From assembly GCF_008704655.1 (NCBI RefSeq), contig NZ_CP023688.1, positions 1,240,001 to 1,304,000 of the forward strand: a stretch of DNA of 64,000 bases, written 5' to 3'. Both the position numbers and the translations under genes were made by a program. Under the pieces are notes generated by a model. That model had not been told where the DNA came from. It searched no databases and saw only the letters and a list, made by a program, of their open reading frames with translations. This document shows positions 9,093-18,108 of the stretch, in pieces. The DNA comes from Streptomyces rimosus (GTDB taxonomy: Bacteria; Actinomycetota; Actinomycetes; Streptomycetales; Streptomycetaceae). How positions within the stretch are numbered: position 1 is the first letter of the stretch; every line of letters starts with the position of its first letter.

Positions 9093-9743
9093 ATGGACGA
9101 CGCGACGGCGGACGGCTCGGCGGGCCCGTGGCGCAACTACTTCCTGATCCTGCTGTACCGCATCCCCGTGCCGATCGCGGTGTGCACGGCGTACGGCGAG
9201 GTGCTGATCGCCAATCCGGCGATGGCCGCGGAGTGGGGCGCGGCCCCGGGGCAGCTGCGCGGCCGCAATCTGCTGGACCTGTTCCGGCCCCGCTCCCAGG
9301 CGCAGATAGACCGCGTGATCGACGCGGTGCGCCTGGGCCGCAGGTCCCGTTACCCGGTCGAGGTGCGCTGGCGGGCCGGTACGGACGGCGCCGAGCGGGA
9401 GGGCGAGCTGACGGTCGATCCGGTCGGTGAACCATCGGAGTCCCCGCCCGCCCTGCTGGCCCTGCTCAGCGTGCACGACGACACGCCGCCCGCGGCGGCC
9501 GCGGCACGTGACGCGGCCAGCCCCGTCGAGACCCGCATCCTCGCGCTGGCCGCCTCCGGCGCCACCACCGCCGCCATCGGCAGCCAGCTCGGCCTCACCG
9601 TCGACGGCGTCAACTACCACCTCACCCGCCTGGCCCGCCGCTGGCGCGTCCAGGGCCGTACCGCCCTGGTGGCCAAGGCGTATGTGCTGGGTGTGCTGGC
9701 GGCGGGGACGTGGCCGCCGGAGCCGGCGGCGAACGTCGAGTGA
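9093..9743 (+). CDS. PAS-domain LuxR-type transcriptional regulator
   Basis: A 216-residue protein with an N-terminal PAS-like sensor (about 20-130; PVPIAVCTAYGEVLIANPAMAAEWG is a typical PAS start) and a C-terminal LuxR/GerE-type HTH (about 143-195; TRILALAASGATTAAIGSQLGLTVDGVNYHL pattern). The ATG at 9093 follows GGAGAAGGGG. It is divergent from the CYP102-like gene and probably controls it, with a small-molecule ligand sensed by the PAS domain. No phospho-acceptor domain is present, so this is not a classical response regulator. The ligand is unknown. Confidence 0.8.
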   Translation: MDDATADGSAGPWRNYFLILLYRIPVPIAVCTAYGEVLIANPAMAAEWGAAPGQLRGRNLLDLFRPRSQAQIDRVIDAVRLGRRSRYPVEVRWRAGTDGAEREGELTVDPVGEPSESPPALLALLSVHDDTPPAAAAARDAASPVETRILALAASGATTAAIGSQLGLTVDGVNYHLTRLARRWRVQGRTALVAKAYVLGVLAAGTWPPEPAANVE

Positions 9744-10265
9744 GCGCCCACCCGCAGCCGGTCAGCGACTGATTCTCGTCCAGAGCGCAGCCGGGCACCG
9801 GTGCCGACATCCATAGGCGACGCTCAGCAGCTGACTGCCATGACGTGGAAGCGTGCATGCAGGACGTCGATACGACTTACGCCGCCTCGCGCGGGGGGAG
9901 CCGCAGGGACGCCGCAGAACGATTCATCTGTACATGCCACATCGGTGTTGACCTCGGCTTTGCAGCGCACCAGCTGGTCGTATACCGGGGACCGTTTCGC
10001 CGCCGGCATCTCCGTGCTGGGCTCCCTGGCTCTGTTCGCCCACTCGCTGATTCGAGACCCCGCCCAAGCGGGGACGATCGGTGAATGGGCGCACTTGTTG
10101 GCCGAGACTGTTGGACCGGCCTGAGCCGTCCATGCCCCGCCTCACCGCAGTGCGCTCAGCCGATCTCCCCAAAGATCCACAATCCCGCCCGAAACACCCC
10201 TTGGCCACCCCCACCCGGGACGAGTAGCGTCGTGCGCTCTTCTCCCGTACGGAGGGTGTCCTGCC
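9744..10265. other. Gene-poor intergenic stretch
   Basis: About 520 bases between the LuxR-type gene and the peroxidase fusion. Its GC content is lower and its codon structure less biased than in flanking genes. Several open frames of 60-107 codons cross it on both strands, but none has a convincing ribosome site plus G/C-rich third positions, and none resembles a known family. It may be remnant DNA. The last 60 bases probably hold the promoter of the peroxidase gene. Confidence 0.5.
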
Positions 10266-13124
10266 ATGGCCGACACCGTGAGTCACACGCAGTACGAGAC
10301 GTACGAGGGCGGCAGTCCGGAGGCCGAGCGGGTGGTCTTCGACGAGCTGGCTCGGCAGTTGATGGCGGTACAGCTGAAGAACCGGGGGCGCGGGGCGCAC
10401 GGGGTCGAGCGGGCGTTTCACGCGAAGGCGGCGCTGGGGGTGGAGAACGCCCGGCTGCGGTTCGACGAGTCGCTGCCCGCGGGGCTGGCCTCGGGGTGGG
10501 TGCAGCCGGGCGCGCAGTATCCGGCGGTGGTGCGGCTGTCGAACGCGAGCGGTACGGCGCAGCCGGACATCGCGCCCGATCTGCGGGGCATCGCCGTACG
10601 GGTGGAGGTGTCGGCGGAGGAGACCCACGATCTGCTCGCCACCAACTTCCCGGTCTCGCACGCGCGCGACGCGCGGGAGTTCGTGGCGTTCGCCAAGGCG
10701 ATGGCGGGGGCCCGTAACCCGGTGCAGAAGGCGTTCGGGCTGCTGGTGAAGCTGCCGCTGGCGGTGGGCTGGAGTACGGCTGCGCGGATGCGCCGCAATG
10801 TGCAGGCCGCCACCCGGCATGTGGTCGGCTCACTGGCGCGGGAGACGTACTGGAGCCGTGGCGCGATCATGTGGGGCGATGCCGGTCCGGTCCGCTACCA
10901 GCTGCGGCCCGCGCCGGGCGGTGCCCCCGCGCCGCGCCCGGACCGGCACGACCCCGACCTGCTGCGCCACGAGCTGGCGGGGCGGCTGGCGCTGGCCGAC
11001 GTCGAGTTCGAGCTGTGCGTGCAGCGGTTCGTGAACGAGAAGCACACGCCCGTCGAGGACGGCGCGGCGCCGTGGCGGGAGGCGGACGCGCCGGTGGTCC
11101 CGGTGGGGCGGCTGGTCATTCCGCGGCAGGACGTGACGACCGCCGAGGCCCGTGCGGCGGCCCGCCGGGTGGAGGCGTCGGCGTTCAACCCGTGGTACAC
11201 GACGGACGAGTTCCGCCCGCTGGGCAATCTCAACCGGGCGCGCAAGGCCGCCTACCGGGCGAGCGCCGGGCACCGGCTCGGCACCCGGTTCCGTACGGAG
11301 GAGCCGCTGCGCAACACCGTGCTGGGCGTGCCGGTGCGGGCGGCCTTCCGGGCGGTCAACCGGTATGTGCCGTGGCACCGGCTGCCGCTGAACCTGAGCC
11401 TTTTGAACCTGGTCGCGCTGCGGCAGGCGCTGCGCCGGTTCAACCTCATCGACACGGAGGTCCCCGAGGCGCCGCCGCGGGCCGTGCCGGTGCCGGAGAG
11501 GGTGGACGAGGGCGCGCGGACGGCCCGTACGTACGACGGTTCCTCCACCGACCTGTCCGAGCCGCGGATGGGCGCGATCGGCTCGACCTTCGGCCGCAAC
11601 CTCGCGCCGGTGCACCGGCCCGACCTGTACGACGTGCCGAACCCGGTCACCGTCGCCCGGGAGCTGCTGCACCGTACGGCGTTCCGGCCGGCGTCCTCGC
11701 TGAACATCCTGGCGGCGGCGTGGATCCAGTTCCAGGTGCACGACTGGGTCAACCACCGGCGGTACAAGACGGGCGAGCGAGCGGTGGAGATCCCGATGCC
11801 GCCCGGCAGCGCCTGGACCAACACACTCGGCGGCCCACCGGAGGACGTGATGCGGTTCGCCGAGAACATCGGCGTACGGCGACCCGGTGAGCCGCCGCTG
11901 CTCTTCACCAACACCACCTCGCCGTGGTGGGACGGCTCGGAGGTGTACGGCGGCGACGAGGCCACCGCGCGGTCGCTGCGCGAGCCGGACGGCCCGAAGC
12001 TGCGCCTGGAGGACGGGCACCTGCCGGTCGGCGCCAACGGCATCCCGCTCACCGGCTTCAACGAGAACTGGTGGCTGGGCCTGAGCGTGATGCACACGCT
12101 CTTCGCCCGGGAGCACAACGCGCTGTGCGACGCGCTGCACGCCGAGTACCCGAAGATGAGCCAGGACCGGGTGTACCACACCGCCCGGCTGATCGTCTCG
12201 GCGCTCATCGCGAAGATCCACACCGTGGAGTGGACGCCGGCGATCCTGGCGACCGAGGCCATCGACGTCGGCCTGAAGACGAACTGGCAGGGCCCGCCGG
12301 ACAACTGGCTGAGCAAGCTGGGGCTGTGGCTGGTCGAGGCGCACGCGCTGCGCGGCATCCCGCAGACGCTGCCGGACCACCACAAGGTGCCGTACTCCCT
12401 CACCGAGGACTTCGTCACCGTCTACCGGATGCACCCGCTGATCCCCGACGACTACGAACTGCGCGAGCACCGCTTCGGGCAGCGCGTGGAGACCGTCGGC
12501 TTCGACGACATCCAGGGCGTCGCGGCCGAGGGCGTGGCCCGCAAGACCGGCCTGACCGACTCGCTGTACTCGCTGGGCATCGCCCACCCGGGCGCGATCA
12601 CGCTGCACAACTACCCGAAGGCGCTGACCCGCTTCGAGCGGGACGGGGAGATCATCGACCTGTCGGTGGTCGACCTCGCCCGGACCCGGCGGCGCGGTGT
12701 GCCGCGCTACAACGACTTCCGCGCCGGGCTGCACAAGCAGCGGGTGCGCCGCTTCGAGGACATCAGCTCCGATCCGGAGACGGTGGCGCGGCTGCGGGAG
12801 GTCTACCGCGATGTCGACGAGGTGGACACGATGGTGGGGCTGTTCGCGGAGAACCCGCCGGAGGGCTTCGGCTTCAGCGACACCGCCTTCCGGATCTTCA
12901 TCCTGATGGCGACCCGCCGTATCCAGTCGGACCGGTTCCTGACCGTCGACTTCCGGCCGGAGCTGTACACCCCGCTCGGCATGGACTGGATCGCGCGCGG
13001 CGGGATGAACTCGGTCATCCTGCGGCACTGCCCCGAGCTGGCGGCGATGCTGCCGCGCGACGCGAGCGCCTTCGCGCCCTGGCGGCCGGTGCTGCCGGAG
13101 CGCGGCAACGGCGCGGGCTCCTGA
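10266..13124 (+). CDS. Fusion of catalase-like and cyclooxygenase-like haem peroxidase
   Basis: A 952-residue two-haem candidate. Residues about 35-345 resemble catalase-related proteins: FHAK holds the candidate distal His52, VRLSNASG and PDLRGIAV follow, and R326KAAY330 with HRLG aligns position by position with the catalase proximal segment RxxxY...HRLG. Residues about 430-945 are an animal-peroxidase/cyclooxygenase-type domain: QVHDWVNH supplies a distal His (H492), and Y720RMH723PL matches the cyclooxygenase catalytic Tyr and proximal His spacing (YxxHPL). The Tyr suggests a fatty-acid dioxygenase, and the catalase-like half could then process a hydroperoxide, as catalase-like allene oxide synthases do. 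ATG 10266 follows GGAGGGTGTCCTGCC. The domain calls are strong; the activity is inference. Confidence 0.85.
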   Translation: MADTVSHTQYETYEGGSPEAERVVFDELARQLMAVQLKNRGRGAHGVERAFHAKAALGVENARLRFDESLPAGLASGWVQPGAQYPAVVRLSNASGTAQPDIAPDLRGIAVRVEVSAEETHDLLATNFPVSHARDAREFVAFAKAMAGARNPVQKAFGLLVKLPLAVGWSTAARMRRNVQAATRHVVGSLARETYWSRGAIMWGDAGPVRYQLRPAPGGAPAPRPDRHDPDLLRHELAGRLALADVEFELCVQRFVNEKHTPVEDGAAPWREADAPVVPVGRLVIPRQDVTTAEARAAARRVEASAFNPWYTTDEFRPLGNLNRARKAAYRASAGHRLGTRFRTEEPLRNTVLGVPVRAAFRAVNRYVPWHRLPLNLSLLNLVALRQALRRFNLIDTEVPEAPPRAVPVPERVDEGARTARTYDGSSTDLSEPRMGAIGSTFGRNLAPVHRPDLYDVPNPVTVARELLHRTAFRPASSLNILAAAWIQFQVHDWVNHRRYKTGERAVEIPMPPGSAWTNTLGGPPEDVMRFAENIGVRRPGEPPLLFTNTTSPWWDGSEVYGGDEATARSLREPDGPKLRLEDGHLPVGANGIPLTGFNENWWLGLSVMHTLFAREHNALCDALHAEYPKMSQDRVYHTARLIVSALIAKIHTVEWTPAILATEAIDVGLKTNWQGPPDNWLSKLGLWLVEAHALRGIPQTLPDHHKVPYSLTEDFVTVYRMHPLIPDDYELREHRFGQRVETVGFDDIQGVAAEGVARKTGLTDSLYSLGIAHPGAITLHNYPKALTRFERDGEIIDLSVVDLARTRRRGVPRYNDFRAGLHKQRVRRFEDISSDPETVARLREVYRDVDEVDTMVGLFAENPPEGFGFSDTAFRIFILMATRRIQSDRFLTVDFRPELYTPLGMDWIARGGMNSVILRHCPELAAMLPRDASAFAPWRPVLPERGNGAGS

Positions 13125-13133
13125 CCTGAGCGG

Positions 13134-13163
13134 CGCGCCCCGGCCGGAGTGGCCGGGGTGCGC
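13134..13163 (+). terminator. Hairpin after the peroxidase fusion gene
   Basis: CGCGCCCCGGCC (13134-13145) pairs with GGCCGGGG and, after a 2-base bulge, CGCG. The loop is GGAGT. It lies just past the stop at 13124 and before the Usp gene, and is a plausible rho-independent terminator without a T-run. Confidence 0.55.
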
Positions 13164-13208
13164 GGGCCCGGCGGAAAAGCGGCGGGAGGAGCCCGATAAC
13201 CTCCTGGT

Positions 13209-13670
13209 GTGGAGGAGAACACGCCCGCGCAGTTCGAGCGCGGTACGGACGGTCCCAAGGTCATCGTCGTCGGCGTCGACGGGTCGGACTCGTCGTGGCG
13301 CGCCGCCGCCTACGCGGCGGGGCTGGCCCGCCGGCAGGGCTCCAAGCTGGCCCTGGTGTACGTACAGCCGGTGATGCCGGCCGGGGCTGCCATGGGCGCA
13401 CCGGTCGTGGACGCCACCAACGAGGTCGCCGAGGAGCTGATGGCGGAGATCCGCGCGGCGACGGAGCGGGTGCAGGGGACGTACGACCTGCGCTGGGAGT
13501 TCCACACGCTGCGCGGCGACCCGTACTCGGGCATGGTGCAGATGGCCGACGAGCTGACGGCGGACGCCGTGGTGGTGGGGGCCTCGGAGTCGGCCGGGCA
13601 CCGGATCATGGGGTCGGTGGCGGTACGGCTGGTCAAGGCCGGGCGGTGGCCGGTGACGGTCGTTCCGTAA
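13209..13670 (+). CDS. Universal stress protein, single UspA domain
   Basis: A 153-residue cytoplasmic protein with one Usp domain. VVGVDGSDSSWRAAAYAAGLA is the first strand and helix, VYVQPV the second strand, and VVGASESAGHRIMGSVAVRLVKAGRWPVTVVP the C-terminal signature. The nucleotide-binding pattern G-2x-G-9x-G(S/T) is only partly kept (GASESAGHRIMGSVA), so ATP binding is uncertain. The start is GTG 13209; a GGAGGAG lies about 20 bases upstream, further than usual. It is a single gene between two probable terminator-like regions. Confidence 0.85.
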   Translation: MEENTPAQFERGTDGPKVIVVGVDGSDSSWRAAAYAAGLARRQGSKLALVYVQPVMPAGAAMGAPVVDATNEVAEELMAEIRAATERVQGTYDLRWEFHTLRGDPYSGMVQMADELTADAVVVGASESAGHRIMGSVAVRLVKAGRWPVTVVP

Positions 13671-13855
13671 CCGGAGCCGGGGAGCACCCTGGTTCCGGAG
13701 GGCGGATTCCGGCCACCGCACCGGCCGAAATGCAAGCGTCAACCACATTGGTCTGGACCACGCGGGTGGGGGCGGTTAGGGTCCCTTCCGTACGGAGCGC
13801 CTGGCCGTACGGTTCCGCTTTGCTCCCCCGCCAGCTCTGCCCCTGGGACCGGTCC

Positions 13856-15055
13856 ATGATCGAAATCGTGGTCGTACTCCGGGTCGAGGACGCCGTCCTC
13901 GACTTTCTCTCCGTCCTGACCGACCCCGACCCCGGCGGCGGTCCGGCCGCCGTGGTCCTCGCCGACCGCGGCGACATCCTCGCGCTGCCCGCCGGCCTGC
14001 CGCTCGCCGAACGCCTCGCACTGCTCGCGCCGTACGTACGGTCCCCCGAGGACGACGCCGCGTCGCCCGGCCCCGACGCCCTCGCCGACCTCGTACGCCG
14101 CGCCGCCGACGGCCACTCGGCCCGTGTGTGGACCCACTCGCCCGCCGACAACCGGCGCAGCCGGGGCCGCGTCGGCCGGGACACCGCCATCGCCTGCGCC
14201 GGACTGGCGGACGCCGCCGGACCAGCCGGCAGCACGACGGTGCTGACCGTGCGGCACGCCGTCGGCTACTCCCCCTTCCTCCAGTTCGTCAGCGACCTCG
14301 ACCGCCCGCTCGGCCGCGCGCAGATCGCCGCGAAACTCGACTTCGTCAACACCGCGGCCGCCGCGCTGCTCGACACGCCGTCGCCCCAGTTCATGGTGCA
14401 GACGCCCCGCATCCCGGCCGCCGAGCGGTTCTTCGCCGCCGACCCCGGCGAGCGCGAACGGCTCTTCGCTCTGCTGGCGAGCCTGGACGACGAGGCCGCC
14501 GCCGTGGTGGACCCCTGGGAGTTCGCCACCTCGCCGTACGAGGCCCGGCGGCTGGACGCGACCGCCGCGTGGGTACGGCGGCACTGCGCGCCCGGTGAGG
14601 CACCGCTGGTGGAAGTCGGCGCCTGTGAGGGCGCGTTGACGGCCCGGCTCGCGGCGGACGGCTTCTCCGTGTACGCCACCGAGCCCAACCCGCACTTCCG
14701 GTCGCGGCTCGCCGCCGGGCAGGGCGGCACCACGGCCGTCCAGGTCGGCGCCGAGGATCTGGCCGAGCTGGCCAAGAGCGGCCCCGCCGGGGCCGCGTAC
14801 CTGCTGATCGAGATGCTCTACTACGGCCAGGACCCGGCCCTCCTCGACGATCTGCCCACCGACCTGCTGTTCCTCGCCCTGGAGCCGGAAGCGCTGGAGA
14901 CCCGGCTGCGGCCGTGGCTCGCCGCCTCCGCGGTGTGGCGGGCGGTCGAGGAGACCCGGCTCGTCGCGCCCCGGGTGGAGCCGGTCTGCGGCGGCCGGGC
15001 GTACCTGAGCAAGCGCGGCAGCGTCGGGCTCGTGCTGCGCCGCACCGACGGCTGA
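13856..15055 (+). CDS. NodS-type SAM methyltransferase with N-terminal extension
   Basis: A 399-residue protein. The C-terminal half (about 218-399) is a class I SAM methyltransferase of the NodS-like group. DPWEFATSPYE is the hallmark entry segment, motif I is LVEVGACEGALTARLA (about 251-266), and IEMLYYG follows at motif IV. NodS methylates the free amino group of N-deacetylated chitooligosaccharides. The N-terminal half (1 to about 190) is unassigned. It contains VWTHSPADN, which faintly recalls the third motif of PIG-L deacetylases, but lacks a PHPDD motif, so any such domain would be inactive. The ATG at 13856 has only a weak upstream GGGACC. It is the first gene of a six-gene operon. 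Confidence 0.75.
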   Translation: MIEIVVVLRVEDAVLDFLSVLTDPDPGGGPAAVVLADRGDILALPAGLPLAERLALLAPYVRSPEDDAASPGPDALADLVRRAADGHSARVWTHSPADNRRSRGRVGRDTAIACAGLADAAGPAGSTTVLTVRHAVGYSPFLQFVSDLDRPLGRAQIAAKLDFVNTAAAALLDTPSPQFMVQTPRIPAAERFFAADPGERERLFALLASLDDEAAAVVDPWEFATSPYEARRLDATAAWVRRHCAPGEAPLVEVGACEGALTARLAADGFSVYATEPNPHFRSRLAAGQGGTTAVQVGAEDLAELAKSGPAGAAYLLIEMLYYGQDPALLDDLPTDLLFLALEPEALETRLRPWLAASAVWRAVEETRLVAPRVEPVCGGRAYLSKRGSVGLVLRRTDG

Positions 15056-15130
15056 GCTTCACCGGACCGCATCCGCCCGCCGTCCCGTTCCGCACGGCTG
15101 CCGCCGTTCCCCCGTACCGGAAGGCCCCCC

Positions 15131-16636
15131 ATGCGCGCCGACACAGCCCTGGTCAACGCCTGCCTGCTCCCCGCCTACGCGGGCCGTTCGCCCGCCGACT
15201 GGATCCTGCGCGCGGCGGACGAGGGACTGGCGGGCGTCGGCCTGTTCGGTACCAACTTCCCCGCGGGCGCCGGGTCGTTGCGCGAGGAGGTCACCGGGCC
15301 GCTCCGCGCGGTCCGCCCGGACCTGCTGATCGCGCTGGACGAGGAGGGCGGTGACGTGACCCGGCTCGACTACCGCCGGGGCAGCGTCCACCCGGGCAAC
15401 CACGCCCTCGGCGCCGTGGACGACGTGGCGCTCACCCGGCAGGTGGGCGCGGCGATCGCCCGCGACCTGCGGGCCGAGGGCGTCAACCTTTGCCTTGCGC
15501 CCTGCGCGGACGTCAACTCCCGCCCGGACAACCCGATCATCGGCGTCCGCTCCTTCGGCGACCGGCCGGCCCTGGTGGCGCGGCACACCGCCGCGTGCGT
15601 CCAGGGCATCCAGGAACTGGGCGTGGCCGCCACCGTCAAGCACTTCCCCGGCCACGGCGACACCCGTACCGACTCGCACTCCGCGCTGCCGGACATCGAC
15701 CGGGACGCCGCGTCCCTGGAGGCGGTGGACCTGCCGCCGTTCCGCGCCGGGATCGCCGCCGGCGTCAAGGCGGTGATGACCGGTCACATCCGGCTCTCGC
15801 ACTTGGACGGCCTGCCCGCGACGCTGAGCCGGCGGATCGTCACCGGCCTGCTGCGCGAACGGCTCGGCTACCGGGGCGTGGTGATGACCGACGCGCTGGA
15901 GATGGCGCCGATCGTGCGGCGCTGGGGGTACGGCGGTGCCGCGGTCGCGGCGCTGGCCGCGGGCGCCGACCTGGTGGTGCTCGGGGCGACGGACGGCGAG
16001 AAGCTGCTGCCCGAGGTACACGACGCCGTCCAGGAGGCGCTGGAGCGGGGCACGCTGACCTTGGAGCGGGTGGCGGAGGCCGCCTGCCGGGTCGCGTCGC
16101 TGCGGGCCTGGGCCGACCCGGCCCGGCGCGCCGGGGCGTCCTGCGCGCCGCGGCTGTCCGGCGGCGATCCCGTCGGCCTGGTCGCCGCCCGCCGCGCCCT
16201 GCTCGTGTCCGGTGTCCCCCGGGCGGCCGACGGGCGCAGTCTGCACACCGTACGGCTGGCGACCGTGGCCAACATGGCGGTGGGCGAGGCGCCGTGGGGG
16301 CTGGACGCCCCGCTCCGGGGCCTCGGGGCGCTGGCCTCCGCCACCGATGTGGCGCCGGGCACCGAGCCGTCCGCGATCGGCCTGCCGCCGGACGACGGCG
16401 CGCTCGCGGTGGTCGTCCGGGACGCGGAGCGCGACCCCTGGCAGCGCGCCGTCCTGCGGGCGCTGCGGGACCGGCGCCCGGACCTGGTCACCGTGGACAT
16501 GGGCCTGGCCCCGGCCCGGCCGCTGCCCGACGACGCCCCGGCGACGCTGTTCACCCGGGGCGCCGGGCTGGCCAACGCCACCGCGGCGGCGGAGTACCTG
16601 TCGGGCCGCACCTGGCGCGGCCCGCTGCGCACATGA
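15131..16636 (+). CDS. GH3 beta-N-acetylhexosaminidase, NagZ-like
   Basis: A 501-residue glycoside hydrolase family 3 protein. The barrel has LDEEGGDVTRL, the NagZ signature KHFPGHGDTRTDSHSALP (170-187; the general acid/base dyad is D181/H183) and the nucleophile D254 in VMTDALEM. The D-x-H dyad marks the beta-N-acetylglucosaminidase branch of GH3. No signal peptide is evident, so a cytoplasmic substrate is likely. About 160 residues follow the barrel. The ATG at 15131 has GGAAGG upstream. It lies 75 bases after the methyltransferase, and its stop overlaps a possible ATG of the next gene. A role in trimming or recycling a GlcNAc-containing glycan is inferred. Confidence 0.88.
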   Translation: MRADTALVNACLLPAYAGRSPADWILRAADEGLAGVGLFGTNFPAGAGSLREEVTGPLRAVRPDLLIALDEEGGDVTRLDYRRGSVHPGNHALGAVDDVALTRQVGAAIARDLRAEGVNLCLAPCADVNSRPDNPIIGVRSFGDRPALVARHTAACVQGIQELGVAATVKHFPGHGDTRTDSHSALPDIDRDAASLEAVDLPPFRAGIAAGVKAVMTGHIRLSHLDGLPATLSRRIVTGLLRERLGYRGVVMTDALEMAPIVRRWGYGGAAVAALAAGADLVVLGATDGEKLLPEVHDAVQEALERGTLTLERVAEAACRVASLRAWADPARRAGASCAPRLSGGDPVGLVAARRALLVSGVPRAADGRSLHTVRLATVANMAVGEAPWGLDAPLRGLGALASATDVAPGTEPSAIGLPPDDGALAVVVRDAERDPWQRAVLRALRDRRPDLVTVDMGLAPARPLPDDAPATLFTRGAGLANATAAAEYLSGRTWRGPLRT

Positions 16637-16701
16637 CCGGCGCCTGCCTCCTGGCCGGGGGCACGGACCGCGCGACCGGGGACGGACAAGGAGCGAGCAG
16701 C

Positions 16702-17340
16702 GTGTACGACCACTGCGTGGGCCTCGGCTACCACTGCGAGTCCACGTACCAGATCCGCCGTATCACCGGCGTCACCCGCGCCCACTTCTTCGACTGGCTG
16801 GACCTCGACTTCGAGTCGGTGGTCGAGGCCGTCGCGGACGGCTTCCGTAATGTGCTGCGCCCCGGCCTGGTCGAGCCGTTCGACGAGGGACGGTGTGCCC
16901 TGGACCGCGGCAGCGACATCCGCTTCTACCACGAGTTCCACCCCGCCGCGGGCGCCGGTACGCCCGTCACCCAGCGGGACATCGACGAGCAACTGCCGCG
17001 CGTACAGGCCAAGTTCGCCGCACTGGCCGGGCGCTGGCGGGAGCTGGCCGGCTCCGGCGCGCGGGTGCTGTACGTCCACCACGACGCCTGGGACGAGCTG
17101 ACCGCCGCCGACCTGCGCCGGCTTCGCGCGGTGATCGCGACCGAGCACCCGGGCCACCGGTTCGCCCTGCACTGGCTGCGCCGCACCGCGCCGCCGGACG
17201 CCGACCGGCTCGGCCCCGGCATCACCTGGGGCACCGTCGCCGCCGCGCCCGGCCGCTGGCAGGGCGACGACGCCGCATGGGACGCGGCCCTCGCCCCCGT
17301 ACTCACCACCGCACCGCCCCCGCCGAGAACCCCGCACTAA
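16702..17340 (+). CDS. DUF1796-type putative papain-like cysteine peptidase
   Basis: A 212-residue protein. The opening GLGYHCESTYQIRR, with Cys12, then AHFFDWL and RFYHEFH, match the DUF1796 family, predicted from fold comparison to be papain-like. The family's real activity is unknown, and it is often found near glycan genes. The GTG at 16702 is preferred because AAGGAG lies 8 bases upstream and the family motif begins right after it. An in-frame ATG at 16633 overlaps the GH3 stop (ATGA) and would add 23 poorly conserved residues. The PIG-L gene follows after 9 bases. Confidence 0.75.
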   Translation: MYDHCVGLGYHCESTYQIRRITGVTRAHFFDWLDLDFESVVEAVADGFRNVLRPGLVEPFDEGRCALDRGSDIRFYHEFHPAAGAGTPVTQRDIDEQLPRVQAKFAALAGRWRELAGSGARVLYVHHDAWDELTAADLRRLRAVIATEHPGHRFALHWLRRTAPPDADRLGPGITWGTVAAAPGRWQGDDAAWDAALAPVLTTAPPPPRTPH

Positions 17341-17349
17341 GGAACCCGC

Positions 17350-18108
17350 ATGACGCCTCCCCCGCCACGCACCGTCATCGTCTCCCCGCACTTCGACGAC
17401 GCCGCCCTCTCCCTGGCCGGCCTGATACCCCGGCTCCCCGCCCCGGTCACCGTGCTGACCGTCTTCGGCGGCCCGCCCGCCGAAGACCACGCCGTCTCCT
17501 GGTGGGACAGCACCTGCGGCTTCTCCACCGGCGCCGAGGCGCACCGCGCCCGGCTCGCCGAGGACGCGCGGGCCGCCGCCCTGCTCGGCGTGGACCAGGC
17601 CGTGCTGGACCACCCCGACGGCCCGTACGGCGATGACGACGAACTGACGGGCATTGACGCCTACCTGAGCGCCCTGCCGACGCCGTTCCCGCTCGTCCTC
17701 CTGCCCATCGGCACCAACCAGCACGACCACCGGCGGGTGCGCGACCGCGCCCTGCGCGTCCTGGACGAGCTGGGAGCGCCGCTGCCGCTGCTGTACGCCG
17801 ACCTGCCCTACACCGGCCATCTGCCCGAGTGGGGCACCCCGGACACCGACCGCGCCCTCGGCGCCGACGAGACCTACGGGCTCTCCTACCAGGACCTGCT
17901 GGCCCGTTACGACCTCGACGTCGCGCACGACCTCGTGCTGGACGACGACGCGTGGGCCCGCAAGCGGGAGGTGGTGCTCTGCTACGGCTCGCAGCTCGCG
18001 CCGCTGGCCGCCGACCACGGGAGCGTGCTGGCCCGGCGCGGGCCGCTGCGCGCCGAGCGCGTCTGGTCGCCGGTGCGCCGTCCGGAGTCCGCCGGGGCGG
18101 TCGCATGA
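17350..18108 (+). CDS. PIG-L family zinc-dependent N-deacetylase
   Basis: A 252-residue LmbE/PIG-L protein. The zinc-binding start is SPHFDDAALS (H14, D16, D17), and the second site is NQHDHRRV (H125, H127). The intermediate R..LAEDARAAALLGV block is also typical. The family removes acetyl groups from N-acetylglucosaminyl substrates such as GlcNAc-inositol or glycopeptide sugars. The canonical PHPDDE reads PHFDDA here, so the catalytic detail may differ. AAGGA overlaps the preceding stop, and the ATG is at 17350. Its stop overlaps the ABC ATPase start by 4 bases. Together with the GH3 and NodS-type genes it points to an amino-sugar substrate. Confidence 0.87.
   Translation: MTPPPPRTVIVSPHFDDAALSLAGLIPRLPAPVTVLTVFGGPPAEDHAVSWWDSTCGFSTGAEAHRARLAEDARAAALLGVDQAVLDHPDGPYGDDDELTGIDAYLSALPTPFPLVLLPIGTNQHDHRRVRDRALRVLDELGAPLPLLYADLPYTGHLPEWGTPDTDRALGADETYGLSYQDLLARYDLDVAHDLVLDDDAWARKREVVLCYGSQLAPLAADHGSVLARRGPLRAERVWSPVRRPESAGAVA

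Noticed and set aside
9744..10265. Insertion-sequence remnant
   Set aside because: The composition shift suggested mobile DNA, but no transposase peptide or terminal inverted repeats were seen.
10830..13748. 972-codon minus-strand frame antisense to the peroxidase
   Set aside because: Complementary-strand shadow with no recognisable domains.
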